Shown piece after piece: positions 27,754-36,504 of a DNA stretch of 64,000 bases. The number at the start of each line of letters is the position of its first letter. Position 1 is the first letter of the stretch. The position numbers and the translations under genes were made by a program. The DNA lies in contig CADALZ010000007.1 of assembly GCA_902788865.1 (NCBI GenBank), positions 1 through 64,000 of the forward strand, written 5' to 3'. The DNA is from an uncultured Bacteroidales bacterium. GTDB lineage: Bacteria > Bacteroidota > Bacteroidia > Bacteroidales > Bacteroidaceae. The notes beneath the pieces are model-generated. The model was given only the letters and a program-made list of their open reading frames with translations, did no database searches and was not told the DNA's origin.

Positions 27754-27761
27754 CAAATATA
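27754..27761 (-). promoter_or_regulatory. -7 element upstream of L1 and GH3
   Basis: TATATTTG on the minus strand. Transcripts from here would carry the whole L1 element. The -33 box is not clear. Confidence 0.45.
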
Positions 27762-27896
27762 GTAACAATTATGATAAGAATGGTGGTGAAAATTGTCCTC
27801 AGAGCAGGAAAATATATTCTTTTCTATATATTAAAAAAGTAATAATTATTGCATATTTGAATTTTTTAATTTTTGAATCTTGAAAGTGAAGGCTTA

Positions 27897-29612
27897 TCAA
27901 TAGTGATAAACCTTCACTTTCAGTACGCCCACATGGTCTTGCCCCACGAAGACATTACGCTCATCACCATTGAGCAGGCGCCCAGGAATGAAGCGACCGT
28001 TTTCGAAGCGACCTTCGTAGATGCTGTCATAGCCCATATAGCGAGACTTGATGCCGTCACGAACGGTAAAGTCGGCATTGAAACCATAGCCTACGAGGTA
28101 GAACTCGTCCTTAGCTGTCTGGATGATGATGGCACCTCCTTGATAAGGCGGTTGCTGCTGCTGTTGGCGTGCAGCGGGGGCGCCATTGAGAGCAGTGCCA
28201 GCTCCTGCAGCAGGAGCCATAAGCGCTCCAATGTCAAAGCCACGGCGAGGCGTAATGTTGATCTTATAATCGCCCATCACCACAGAAGCTGTGTCCTTGC
28301 CGTTGTAGATGAGGAAACCACGCATCTCATCTGTGCCCAACTTGCTCAGAATCAGTTCTTCCATATTCTTGATGGCTGCATAGCTCTCTGTCAGCAGCTC
28401 GGCATTCTTCTTGGCCGTAGGGTCAGGATTGGTGTCAGCACTGTCGATGCCAAAAGGTGAGAATGCGATGGCATCCCATTCGCCAATGGTATAAAGGGCA
28501 CGAGCGCCGAAGACGCTGCTCTCAGGGATAAGGATAGGATTGCCTTTCCAACTGTACTCCTGACAGATCTGGTCGAGCTGCGTCATATAGCTATTAGGTG
28601 TCAAGATGTCAAGATCGGGAGCACCAGCACGGTAGATGTCGAAGAACTCATCGATAGAGCACCCATTACCCAGGCTGCGGCCACGCGATTTGATGCCAAA
28701 GACTGAGGCATTGACGAAAGTTGGCAGGGCATAGACTTTCTTACCTTCGGCAGCGAGGTATTGCAGATGCTGCGCGAAGCTATAAGCCGTGAACAGATGC
28801 TCGGTGAGGTTTAGGATAGGGTTGGTACCATCGTCTTTAGTCAAACTCTTGCCGAAAACTTCTTCCCATGAGCCCTTGGTCTTACTGCCATTCTTCTCCC
28901 AAGCCTGCTTGAGGTCTGGCTTTAATGTAGCCTTGTTTTTCTTTAGATATTCAATGAGTTGGGTTGGCACGTCAGCCTTCCAGGCTTTCTCTGCAGATGC
29001 GCTGAAGTCACGCTTAGTGCCACGTATGCCAGGCTCATTCTCTATCTGCATCATTACTACGGTATGCTGCTGATCAACCTCCTTGAGATGTTGCAGCAGG
29101 GCTACGTAAGCCTTGGCATCTGCACGGGTGATGTTCTGGTCAAAGAGGCTGAGCATCTCCATCTCCTTGCCTTGCTCATCCACTGCGCGTGGGAAGCGTT
29201 TAGGGTCATGTTTCACCCATGTAGGGGCGTAGGTCATCATGGGGTTTTTCCATGTACCAAACCAGATGAGCATGAGCTTGAGGTTGTTCTTACGGGCATC
29301 TTGCAGCAGTCCGTCCACAAGGGTGTAGTCGTACTGCCCCTCTACGGGTTCAAACTGCTCCCACGATACGGTGGCTATCACAGAGTTAAGATTCATAGCA
29401 GCCATGCGCTCCATCACATGGTTCTCACGCATGTAGTCGAGTGAGGAGGCTGTGGAGTTATGTAGCTCTCCACTACGCATTACCAGTGGCTTACCATCTA
29501 CTATAAGGCAGGTGCTGTGGCCTACCTTTTTCAGTGTAGGGATGTTTTGGGCTGCAGTGCTGAGTGTTACTGCAGACAGCAGCATGATTGCTGATAATAG
29601 TTTCTTTCTCAT
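27897..29612 (-). CDS. GH35-like beta-galactosidase with DUF5597 domain
   Basis: 571 residues. Signal peptide ends at TAAQ/N. The barrel has LVMRSGELHNSTAS, LNSVIATVSWEQFEPVEGQYDYT, the acid/base Glu in QIENEPG and a second Glu in LIPESSVFG; the C-terminus matches DUF5597. Family members cleave terminal beta-galactose, for example from galactan or rhamnogalacturonan side chains. A run of five Gln with Pro (AARQQQQQPPYQGG) lies near residue 490. ATG 29612 is chosen; an upstream in-frame ATG/GTG at 29636 has no ribosome site. Leader element L2 lies 34 bases upstream. Confidence 0.85.
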   Translation of the reverse strand: MRKKLLSAIMLLSAVTLSTAAQNIPTLKKVGHSTCLIVDGKPLVMRSGELHNSTASSLDYMRENHVMERMAAMNLNSVIATVSWEQFEPVEGQYDYTLVDGLLQDARKNNLKLMLIWFGTWKNPMMTYAPTWVKHDPKRFPRAVDEQGKEMEMLSLFDQNITRADAKAYVALLQHLKEVDQQHTVVMMQIENEPGIRGTKRDFSASAEKAWKADVPTQLIEYLKKNKATLKPDLKQAWEKNGSKTKGSWEEVFGKSLTKDDGTNPILNLTEHLFTAYSFAQHLQYLAAEGKKVYALPTFVNASVFGIKSRGRSLGNGCSIDEFFDIYRAGAPDLDILTPNSYMTQLDQICQEYSWKGNPILIPESSVFGARALYTIGEWDAIAFSPFGIDSADTNPDPTAKKNAELLTESYAAIKNMEELILSKLGTDEMRGFLIYNGKDTASVVMGDYKINITPRRGFDIGALMAPAAGAGTALNGAPAARQQQQQPPYQGGAIIIQTAKDEFYLVGYGFNADFTVRDGIKSRYMGYDSIYEGRFENGRFIPGRLLNGDERNVFVGQDHVGVLKVKVYHY

Positions 29613-29645
29613 AATATCTTTATTTTTAAGTTTCAAAGTTTGTTA

Positions 29646-29829
29646 TTCATTTCTTTAGCACGGGCGAAAGAAACGAATCAAAGAAAGCCCGCCGACTGCA
29701 CTTCCTCAGCTAAAATTTTGCCTTTTTTTCTAAAGCGCGAAAACTCGCAAGCTTTGCTTGCTCAAACAGTCCGCGCTTCTTAACGAAAAAAGCACAAAAT
29801 TTCTTTACGCTGCTCCAGTGAGGTCGGAA
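29646..29829 (-). promoter_or_regulatory. Conserved 5' leader element L2 (upstream of GH35)
   Basis: Same order of conserved blocks as L1: TCCGACCTCAC, TGGAGC, a hairpin core (GAAGCGCGG...TCGCGCTTT arms with AAGCAAAGCTT at the tip), TTTTAGCTGAGGAAG, TGCAGTCGGCGGGCTTTCTTTG, and the terminal hairpin TTCTTTCGC CCGT GCTAAAGAA. It ends 34 bases before the start codon. Confidence 0.7.
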
Positions 29830-29918
29830 CTTTATGCTTTCTTTTTTCTATCGCTTTTCTTTCAATGTTCGCTTTCTCATGGTTAACAGGTTACTCGGTT
29901 AATTGGGTTAATTCTTAA

Positions 29919-30220
29919 CTCAAGTTTCACAAGTGATGCCGTAGGCACATGTACGGCTACGCCGTAAAATTAAAATATGCAAAGATGCAAAAGCTGGTGC
30001 CGTAGGCATCTTATAGGGTAGCCAGCCATGTCAATGGCTGGATAAATAGCGGCCATTGAATGCGTGCCTTTAGGTACGCCACCCACAATTAGTTGCGTAC
30101 CTACGGCACGCTGTCTCTTTATAGCATCCATATTACCAGCCATTGACATGGCTGGCTACCCTATTAAGCCCCTTTGGGGCTCTGTTTTATAGAATGTTAG
30201 CATCACTTACAAAACTTGAG
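29919..30220 (-). repeat. Nested-hairpin repeat R2
   Basis: A full 302-base copy with terminal inverted repeats CTCAAGTTTCACAAGTGATGC (29919-29939) and GCATCACTTACAAAACTTGAG (30200-30220), shown as mostly complementary arms. It starts 11 bases past the stop of the GH78 gene on the minus strand. Confidence 0.85.
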
Positions 30221-30230
30221 TTCTCAATGT

Positions 30231-32477
30231 TCAATTTTCAATTAATTTTCTCCCTTTTTTCTTCAACGTCGTCACTTTGCCGTTCAATATTACCTTTACG
30301 GTACATCCAGCAGGGATGGTGACGGTGGAAGTTCCGTTCTTCTGAAAGTTGACCTCGATGAAACCTTCCTTGACAGGGATGCGACCTTCGGCATGCGTCA
30401 TCTGCCAGAGGGTGGGTTGCAGAGTGTATTCGTTGGGCTTCTGGTCGTTCTGACTGAAGCCGAAGATGCCATTCAATACAGCCACTACGCCTGGTACGCC
30501 ATTTGCACCATGACATAGACTGAGACCAAACGGACGGCCGTAGAATTCCAGCTGCTTCTTCAGTGGCTGCTGAGGCATGAAATTCTCTGGGAAGCGCGTG
30601 CCACCCTGACGGAGCCAATCGCCCCAAACCTCATCGAGCAGGCTGAACATCTCATCGAAGCGTCCTGCCTTGATGTAGGCCAGCATCTCGTAACCCTTTT
30701 CATAGCTGACGTTCTCTTTATAATAAGGTATAGAGGGGATGACCGTTTCGTAGAGGTAATCCAGCAGGCGTTCGGGATAAAGGCCTGTCAGAACGCTCCA
30801 GTACTGGGCGTGGTGTGAGATGCGCTCATCACGACTGCCGTCTTGGCGATAGCCATTGATAAAAGCCTTCTGCGTGGTGTCCCAGAAGTGTTCTATGATG
30901 CTGTCTGCCAGTGATTGAGCCTTCTGGTCGTAGTAGGCAGCACGCTTAGGCTCCTTCCAAAGTCGGTAGAAGTAGGCAGCGATGCGGAAGTTCTCGTAGA
31001 GCATCATCTGCGGATAGGCGGGCGTGCCGTAGGACTCTGGTCCCATGTCACGGCTCCAGCCAGGGATGAATCCACTCTGTGGACGCTCTGAAGAGATGAA
31101 TCCACGTTCATCCTGCACACTCTCATAGAGGGCCAGTTGCTGTTCGATGCGATCGCGGAACATCAGTGAGGTATTGATGTCACCATAGCGCAGATAGTCA
31201 TGCTTCAAGCCAATGAGGGCATGCAGTGGGTAGTCCACAATGCCCCAATCGGCCGTAGTAGGGTGGGGTGGCATCAAGGCGATGGAGAGACCATTTCGAG
31301 CCACTTGTCGATCGCCAAACAGATAGTCGCCGCCAAGCGAACTTACGATAGCATCCATAGACCAAGGCAAGAAGTCGCGCTTCACGCCATCCAGATAGAA
31401 ATTGTGCATAGAGGTGTGCAGCGTGGCTATACTGGCTTGCCAGAGCTGGTTGATCTTTTCATTGTCGCTGCTGAACTGCATGAGGAACTCCACGGGCCAC
31501 ACTTGGGCATCAAAGTGGATATCGCTCACTATGGCACCCCACTCACTCTCCAGCTCCATAAAGCGCACGGCCATCAGCGGCATGCGGTATTCCTTTTCTT
31601 CGCAGGTCAGCACTATCGGGTCTATCTTTTTCTGCTCGTAGAGGAAGGACTTGGCTTCACCCAGTCCGTCGTCGCTCTGAGCACCACGAGGCAAATCTCG
31701 GGTGGTTTGCTCATCGATGACTTCCTCTGGCGACTCACCCACGGTGACATAGAGCTTGCCTTGTCCTTTGGTCTTGAAGACCACGTAGCCTATCTCCAGA
31801 TGGTGGAAATCCACGATGAGTTTGCCCTCACGGCCTAGCTCTTGCTGGCCTTGTGCCGTTTGGCGACTATTGCGAAAATAATTGTATGCTGTGGGGAAAT
31901 ACTGCACGGTGACCTCTTGCGGACTGTCTGGCAATAGGTCAGGGTGGCAGAAGCGAGGATCGGTCTCGGGCATGTTCCACGTCTGCCCGTCGAGGCTCAC
32001 CTGCCAACCAGCGGTGCCTTCTACGCCCTCACCTTTTAATATAATGGCAGGCAGGGGACCATCGGTAGCTATGTGGAAAAGCAAAGTGTGTGTGCCTCGC
32101 TTCAAGGTATACTTATTCTGAGAAGTGCTTACTGCCTGACCATCTATGCTGAGGGTGGTGGCTTGAGGTGCGCTCCATTCTATCTCAGTGTCACGACTAA
32201 GGCGGACCGTCTTGCGGAAATAGCTCTCGTTGCTGTCTGCCATGAATCGTCCTGGATAGTTCACGTTCACACAGCGTTCGTAGCTGGCTGCTTTTTGAGC
32301 ACGTTGCATGTGTGCGCTAAGCAGTCCTGGATACCACAGATACGTGCTGTTCCAAAATTCTTGTTCGGCAGGAGCCACCATCTTAGCATTAGGATCCAGC
32401 ATCGGGTCAAAAGCAGTTTGCGCCTGCAAAGAAGAAGTGCATAAAACCAGTGTCCCTATAAATAGAATCTTTTTCAT
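30231..32477 (-). CDS. Glycoside hydrolase family 78 alpha-L-rhamnosidase
   Basis: 748 residues. Signal peptide ends at LQAQ/T. N-terminal beta-sandwich domains (YFRKTVRLSRDTEIEWSAPQATTLSIDGQAV; VVFKTKGQGKLYVTVGES) precede an (alpha/alpha)6 barrel with YLDGVKRDFLPWSMDAIVSS and DWGIVDYPLHALIG; a small beta domain with CTVKVILNGK ends the protein. The order fits GH78. Together with GH106 it implies use of rhamnose-rich pectin. The gene is separated from the GH35 gene by R2 and L2. No SusC/SusD pair is in the window. Confidence 0.88.
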   Translation of the reverse strand: MKKILFIGTLVLCTSSLQAQTAFDPMLDPNAKMVAPAEQEFWNSTYLWYPGLLSAHMQRAQKAASYERCVNVNYPGRFMADSNESYFRKTVRLSRDTEIEWSAPQATTLSIDGQAVSTSQNKYTLKRGTHTLLFHIATDGPLPAIILKGEGVEGTAGWQVSLDGQTWNMPETDPRFCHPDLLPDSPQEVTVQYFPTAYNYFRNSRQTAQGQQELGREGKLIVDFHHLEIGYVVFKTKGQGKLYVTVGESPEEVIDEQTTRDLPRGAQSDDGLGEAKSFLYEQKKIDPIVLTCEEKEYRMPLMAVRFMELESEWGAIVSDIHFDAQVWPVEFLMQFSSDNEKINQLWQASIATLHTSMHNFYLDGVKRDFLPWSMDAIVSSLGGDYLFGDRQVARNGLSIALMPPHPTTADWGIVDYPLHALIGLKHDYLRYGDINTSLMFRDRIEQQLALYESVQDERGFISSERPQSGFIPGWSRDMGPESYGTPAYPQMMLYENFRIAAYFYRLWKEPKRAAYYDQKAQSLADSIIEHFWDTTQKAFINGYRQDGSRDERISHHAQYWSVLTGLYPERLLDYLYETVIPSIPYYKENVSYEKGYEMLAYIKAGRFDEMFSLLDEVWGDWLRQGGTRFPENFMPQQPLKKQLEFYGRPFGLSLCHGANGVPGVVAVLNGIFGFSQNDQKPNEYTLQPTLWQMTHAEGRIPVKEGFIEVNFQKNGTSTVTIPAGCTVKVILNGKVTTLKKKGRKLIEN

Positions 32478-32507
32478 ATGGTCATGTTTAAGGTCTAATT
32501 CTCAATG

Positions 32508-32549
32508 TTTAATGTTTAACGTTTAGTGTATAACGTTTAACGTTTAATG
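32508..32549. repeat. Heptamer tandem repeat, six units
   Basis: Units of the form TTTAACG / TTTAATG / TTTAGTG / TATAACG. This is the reverse complement of the C(A/G)TTAAA array at 60668-60765. It ends exactly at the stop codon of the TerB-DnaJ gene. Confidence 0.8.
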
Positions 32550-33389
32550 CTATTTCATCCCTCGAGCCTTCCAGACTATCTCCTTGGCCTCATTGATTTG
32601 CTTAAACTTCTGTTCGGCAGCTTTCTTGATGTCTTCGCCCAGCGTCTCCACCTTGTCGGGATGATGCTCCATGGCCAACTTGCGGTAAGCCTTGCGCACT
32701 TCCTCATCGGTAGCCGAAGGCGAAACCTCCAGTACCTTGTAAGCCTCTTCGAGTGTGGTGCCACCCAAGCTGAGCGCAGAATCTACATCACTGATGCTGA
32801 GACCCATAGCCACAGCCACCTCTTTCAGAGCGTTGACTTCCTCTGTCACTACCACACCATCGGCCTTTGCTATCTGCACCAGGAAGTTCAGCAGCTGCAG
32901 GCGCTCGCTGTAGTTCATGTACATGGCTATCTGCTTTCCGCATTGCGCGATGGTGTTCTTAAACGCCTGCGGATTAGAAGCATCCATCTTCTTGCGCTGT
33001 TCGAAGAGGTTCAGAAGAATCTCTTCCCCCTCGGATACAGCCTGCTGACCAAAGTTGGTACGCAGAAATTGGCGTACATATTCCATCTCGCTGTGCATGA
33101 TCTTATTGTCTGCACGGATGATGTAGCTGGCCATCACCAGCAGAGAGAACAGGAAACTATTACGCTGTCCTGTAGGGTCTTGGCGGTAAGTCTCACGACT
33201 ATAGGTTCCTCCGCCGTAAGTTCCTCCGCCATAGCCACCATCGCCATACGACTGTCCACCATCGGCAGAAAAGCCACCCTGATCAAACATATTATCGAAG
33301 AGAGAGCCCAGCGCAAAACCTGCCAGTGCTCCCAACGGCCCAAACTGGATGAATCCCAGTGCGCCTCCTATCCATTTTCCTATTGCCAT
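32550..33389 (-). CDS. TerB / DnaJ-domain protein (DjlA-like co-chaperone)
   Basis: 279 residues. The N-terminus has a glycine-rich hydrophobic segment ([26 protein letters not shown]) and a Gly/Tyr repeat stretch ([15 protein letters not shown]). A TerB-like helical domain follows (about 80-200, [47 protein letters not shown]). The C-terminal J domain (about 212-275) keeps the HPD motif in MEHHPDKVE. This matches DjlA/TerB-DnaJ co-chaperones, which recruit DnaK, possibly at the membrane. Monocistronic on the minus strand. Confidence 0.88.
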   Translation of the reverse strand: MAIGKWIGGALGFIQFGPLGALAGFALGSLFDNMFDQGGFSADGGQSYGDGGYGGGTYGGGTYSRETYRQDPTGQRNSFLFSLLVMASYIIRADNKIMHSEMEYVRQFLRTNFGQQAVSEGEEILLNLFEQRKKMDASNPQAFKNTIAQCGKQIAMYMNYSERLQLLNFLVQIAKADGVVVTEEVNALKEVAVAMGLSISDVDSALSLGGTTLEEAYKVLEVSPSATDEEVRKAYRKLAMEHHPDKVETLGEDIKKAAEQKFKQINEAKEIVWKARGMK

Positions 33390-33461
33390 AGTCTTTTATA
33401 TTTATTGAGAATTGAAAATTGAAGATTGAGAATTAAGTCAACCCTATCCGCATGGAAGTTT

Positions 33462-33956
33462 TCAATTTTCAATTTTAAAAAGTTCTATCAGCCTCTCACA
33501 GCCATCTTCCAGCAAGTCGAGCACCAACTCAAAGCCGGCATCACCACCATAGTAAGGGTCTGGCACACTGCGTCGGCCCTTGAAGCGGTTGAGGTACTCC
33601 GTCATAAGGTGTACTTTCGCCCTGTCATCCTCGTTTCTGGCCAAGGAGCAGACATCATCGTAGTTGTCGTCATCCATCACGATAATCAAGTCGAAACGAT
33701 CGAAATCAGCCCGTTTTATCTGGCGAGCACGACTACAGAAGTCATATCCTCGCCTGCTGCCATGCACGCGCATACGTGCGTCTGGAAGATCGCCCACATG
33801 CCATCCTCCGATGCCAGCAGAATCCACAAAAACCTTGTCGGTCAGCCCATTAAGATCCAGCTGGTGCTTCATGATGCCATCTGCCGCTGGCGAGCGACAG
33901 ATATTCCCCAGACACACAAACAAGATGCTGAAGAGCGGAGTAGTCTTTTCTTTCAT
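33462..33956 (-). CDS. Low-molecular-weight protein-tyrosine phosphatase
   Basis: 164 residues from ATG 33956. Catalytic P-loop CLGNICRSPAA near the N-terminus and the general-acid Asp in VPDPYYGGDAGFE, as in LMW-PTP. It hydrolyses phosphotyrosine in the cytosol, often with capsule kinases, though none is adjacent. An upstream ATG at 33965 is in frame, but the -7 element TATCTTTG (33970-33977) is so close that the ATG at 33956 is more likely to be inside the transcript. It is divergent from the YkvA gene. Confidence 0.88.
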   Translation of the reverse strand: MKEKTTPLFSILFVCLGNICRSPAADGIMKHQLDLNGLTDKVFVDSAGIGGWHVGDLPDARMRVHGSRRGYDFCSRARQIKRADFDRFDLIIVMDDDNYDDVCSLARNEDDRAKVHLMTEYLNRFKGRRSVPDPYYGGDAGFELVLDLLEDGCERLIELFKIEN

Positions 33957-33969
33957 CTTTTCCATAGGG

Positions 33970-34028
33970 CAAAGATACAAGAATTCTTCCTATTTTTGCC
34001 TTGTTGTGGCATACTTTTTTTATCTTTG
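33970..34028. promoter_or_regulatory. Divergent -7 elements for the LMW-PTP and YkvA genes
   Basis: CAAAGATA at 33970-33977 (TATCTTTG on the minus strand) and TATCTTTG at 34021-34028 on the plus strand. TTGTTG at 34001-34006 may supply the plus-strand -33 element. Confidence 0.55.
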
Positions 34029-34063
34029 CGCTTGATATCAGTTTACCATTAAAACACATTGCT

Positions 34064-34447
34064 ATGAATTGGAGTGCAGAAAGACTAAGGAAATATTTGC
34101 CAAATTTCTCGGAAACTAAGCTGTGGAACAAGTTGAGCAGCTTTGGCCAGAAGGCTGGTGTGAAGACCATTTATGCCGTGTTGCTTTGCTACTATGTGCT
34201 GAAAAGTCCCAATGTCTCTAAAGAAGATAAAGCCATCATCTATGGGGCGTTAGGCTATTTTATTCTCCCAATAGATCTGATACCCGATGGTATCCCAGTG
34301 GTAGGCTTCACCGATGACCTTGCCGCCCTGGTTTATGCCCTTCGCACCATCTGGGTGAACGTGACTCCCGATGTAGAGCAACAAGCTGCCACAAAATTGA
34401 AGACTTGGTTCAAGGATGTAGATGCAGAGCAGATTAAGTTGTTTTGA
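34064..34447 (+). CDS. YkvA family (DUF1232) membrane-associated protein
   Basis: 127 residues from ATG 34064. The DUF1232 signature is clear: DKAIIYGALGYFILPIDLIPDGIPVVGFTDDLAALVYAL. One or two hydrophobic segments are expected (TIYAVLLCYYVL, then the signature). The longer frame from 34001 starts upstream of the promoter and is rejected. Family function is unknown. Confidence 0.85.
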   Translation: MNWSAERLRKYLPNFSETKLWNKLSSFGQKAGVKTIYAVLLCYYVLKSPNVSKEDKAIIYGALGYFILPIDLIPDGIPVVGFTDDLAALVYALRTIWVNVTPDVEQQAATKLKTWFKDVDAEQIKLF

Positions 34448-34569
34448 AGTTTCTTCGTAGTGGTTTATTGTGGTTAATTATTCCTTAAAGCTATATGATA
34501 AACCAAAAGATTCAGGAATAAAAATAATGAGATTTAGCTGATAAAAGGGTTGGGAAGTGAAGCATTCTT

Positions 34570-34652
34570 CGATCAGCAGTACTGTCTGTACAGACAGCGG
34601 TGTTGATTGTACAGACAGCAGTGCTGATTGCACAGACTGCAGAGCTGATCAA
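34570..34652. repeat. 21-base tandem repeats with ACAGAC core
   Basis: About three and a half units with AGCAGTGCTGATTGCACAGA-like sequence. The first unit boundary forms CTGTCTGTACAGACAG, a perfect 16-base palindrome. The array sits 120 bases before inverted-repeat element B. Confidence 0.65.
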
Positions 34653-34771
34653 ACTTTGGTTCACCGTGTATAAGATTTTACAACATAAGTTTCGCAATTT
34701 CGCTCCTTAAGAGCTTACTTGTGAACCTAGAGTTTTTTGTGGCAGATAGCCTCTGGATGGCCTAGCTTCGT

Positions 34772-35002
34772 TTTTACCCTTCACCTTTCACAGAGGTGCC
34801 ATAACGTAATGAAAATCATCGGATAATTAATGTGAAAGGTTTTTGTTCACCCTTCACCACCTTTCACGACCCTTCACCAATATGTTCTACTAAAGCGTGA
34901 AAGGTGGTGAAGGGTGGTGAAAGGTCATTGCTTACCCTTCACGGGAGTTTTTTCATAATCTTCATATCGTTTCTCTGCTTCTGTGAAAGGTGAAGGGTAA
35001 AA
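34772..35002. repeat. Inverted-repeat element B with internal hairpin
   Basis: Perfect 22-base terminal arms, 34772-34793 and 34981-35002 (core ACCCTTCACCTTTCACAG), and an inner perfect 21-base inverted repeat, 34848-34868 with 34896-34916. Same length class and design as element A (16725-16953), with different but internally matched arm sequences. Confidence 0.85.
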
Positions 35003-35105
35003 GGCGATGTGTGGTGATTGGCTACTAAGATTTAGCGGAAGAGGAGAAAAGAAGTGAAATGTAAGAAAAAAGCTGAGGCTGTCTATTTTATTAAAAAAAG
35101 ATTTG

Positions 35106-35113
35106 TAATTTTG
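35106..35113 (+). promoter_or_regulatory. -7 element of the arsR-like gene
   Basis: TAATTTTG, 20 bases before ATG 35133. The short leader would place any operator over the start of transcription. Confidence 0.55.
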
Positions 35114-35132
35114 CGCCACCAACTATAATATT

Positions 35133-35501
35133 ATGAGCGATATTTCAAGGACATTTTTCTACGATAGGGAACTGACTCCCGAAGAGCAGAAGGCCCGTGA
35201 GGAGAAGTTGGCACGCTTCGCCAAGGCGATGGGGCATCCCACACGTATGGCCATCCTCAACTTTCTGGCTAAGCAGAAGTGCTGCTACTTTGGCGACATC
35301 CATGAAGAGCTGCCCATAGCCAAGGCTACTGTTTCACAGCACCTTAAGGAACTGAAGGATGCAGGTTTGATACAAGGGGAGATAGAGGCTCCTAAGGTGA
35401 AGTATTGCATCAATCGAGGCAACTGGGAAATAGCCCGACAGATGTTTGCCACGTTCTTTGCTGGCTGTGTGAAGAAAGAGGATGATAGCCCTTGCTGCTA
35501 A
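35133..35501 (+). CDS. ArsR family metal-responsive repressor
   Basis: 122 residues. ArsR-type winged helix: MGHPTRMAILNFLAKQKCCYFGDIHEELPIAKATVSQHLKELKDAGLI. Cysteines that could bind As(III) are the KCC pair near residue 48 and GCVKKEDDSPCC at the C-terminus. It heads a plus-strand group with an aquaglyceroporin, a G3E GTPase and an ArsC, which makes arsenic the likely effector. The next gene starts 183 bases later with its own -7 element. Confidence 0.85.
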   Translation: MSDISRTFFYDRELTPEEQKAREEKLARFAKAMGHPTRMAILNFLAKQKCCYFGDIHEELPIAKATVSQHLKELKDAGLIQGEIEAPKVKYCINRGNWEIARQMFATFFAGCVKKEDDSPCC

Positions 35502-35645
35502 TGCTTTTCGCTGGTAGTAGGTGGCATTCTTGAAGCTGAATTTCGTTCGTTGTTCGCCAATTTATAAACAACTCATTTCATTCGTATTCATCACTCCTTT
35601 TCTGTGACTGGAGCTGCCGAAAGCATCTCGAAGCCTAAACTTTCA

Positions 35646-35653
35646 TACCTTTG
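35646..35653 (+). promoter_or_regulatory. -7 element before the aquaglyceroporin gene
   Basis: TACCTTTG, 31 bases before ATG 35685. Confidence 0.5.
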
Positions 35654-35684
35654 TGCCAGTGAAATTTTAGACTGACGAAAGCAT

Positions 35685-36473
35685 ATGAGAGAATATATCG
35701 GAGAGTCATTAGGTACTTTCATTCTGACTTTGTTTGGCTGCGGATCTGTTGCTGTGGCCGTATTGTTTGGTGAGTACACCAGTATTTTTCAGATTGCCAT
35801 CGTGTGGGGCTTGGCTGTAGCGTTGGCTATCTACGTCACCCGTCATTTGTGTCCTGCCCACCTCAATCCGGCCGTGTCTGTATCTATGGCACTGGGCAAG
35901 CGCATGCCTTATGGCAAGCTGCCATCTTACCTCCTGGCACAGTTTATCGGTGCTTTTCTGGCAGGTGGAGTGCTGCTTCTGCTGTTCAATCCATCGATAG
36001 AGGCTTATGAACTGGCACATGGCATAGAGCGAGGCACTGCTGCTTCTGTAGATACAGCCCGTATGTTTGGCGAATTCTATCCAAACCCAGGCGATGCGTT
36101 AGTGTCAACCGTCTCATTGCCTTTGGCTATTGCCGCAGAGGCTGTGGGAACATTTGTGCTGGTGCTGTTTATCTTCTGCTTCACTGAAGATTGCAACGTA
36201 GGGCGTCCAGACAGCAATATCGCTCCGCTCTTCATCGGCCTTACAGTGTCTATCTGTATCACACTGATAGCTCCACTCACACAGGCAGGTTTCAATCCAG
36301 CACGCGACTTTGGTCCTCGTATCGTGGCATGGCTGGCAGGATGGGGCAGTGCTGCCTTCCCTGATAGTGTAGGAGGTTTCTTCTGGGTTTATATCCTTGG
36401 TCCTATCATCGGAGGTGCCTTAGCTACCTATTTCTTTACTCTTGTTTTAGAACCAGCAATGAGAAAGAAATAA
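35685..36473 (+). CDS. MIP family aquaglyceroporin, probably arsenite channel
   Basis: 262 residues with six membrane segments and two half-helices: CPAHLNPAVSV (Asn61) and QAGFNPARDFGPR (Asn204). The NPARD form is typical of glycerol-type channels (GlpF) rather than water-only AqpZ. In Sinorhizobium, AqpS in an ars operon lets arsenite formed by ArsC leave the cell; the arsR and arsC neighbours suggest the same here. Simple glycerol uptake is the alternative, but no glycerol kinase or dehydrogenase is near. Confidence 0.88.
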   Translation: MREYIGESLGTFILTLFGCGSVAVAVLFGEYTSIFQIAIVWGLAVALAIYVTRHLCPAHLNPAVSVSMALGKRMPYGKLPSYLLAQFIGAFLAGGVLLLLFNPSIEAYELAHGIERGTAASVDTARMFGEFYPNPGDALVSTVSLPLAIAAEAVGTFVLVLFIFCFTEDCNVGRPDSNIAPLFIGLTVSICITLIAPLTQAGFNPARDFGPRIVAWLAGWGSAAFPDSVGGFFWVYILGPIIGGALATYFFTLVLEPAMRKK

Positions 36474-36504
36474 TTCAAAATTTATAATTCATAATTCAAT
36501 ACAT

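Noticed and set aside
34570..34652. Possible CRISPR array
   Set aside because: The repeats are directly joined without unique spacers, and no cas genes are present.
34512..34697. 61-codon frame with an ISTAVCT repeat
   Set aside because: The repeat is the translation of a 21-base tandem DNA repeat; no initiation signals.
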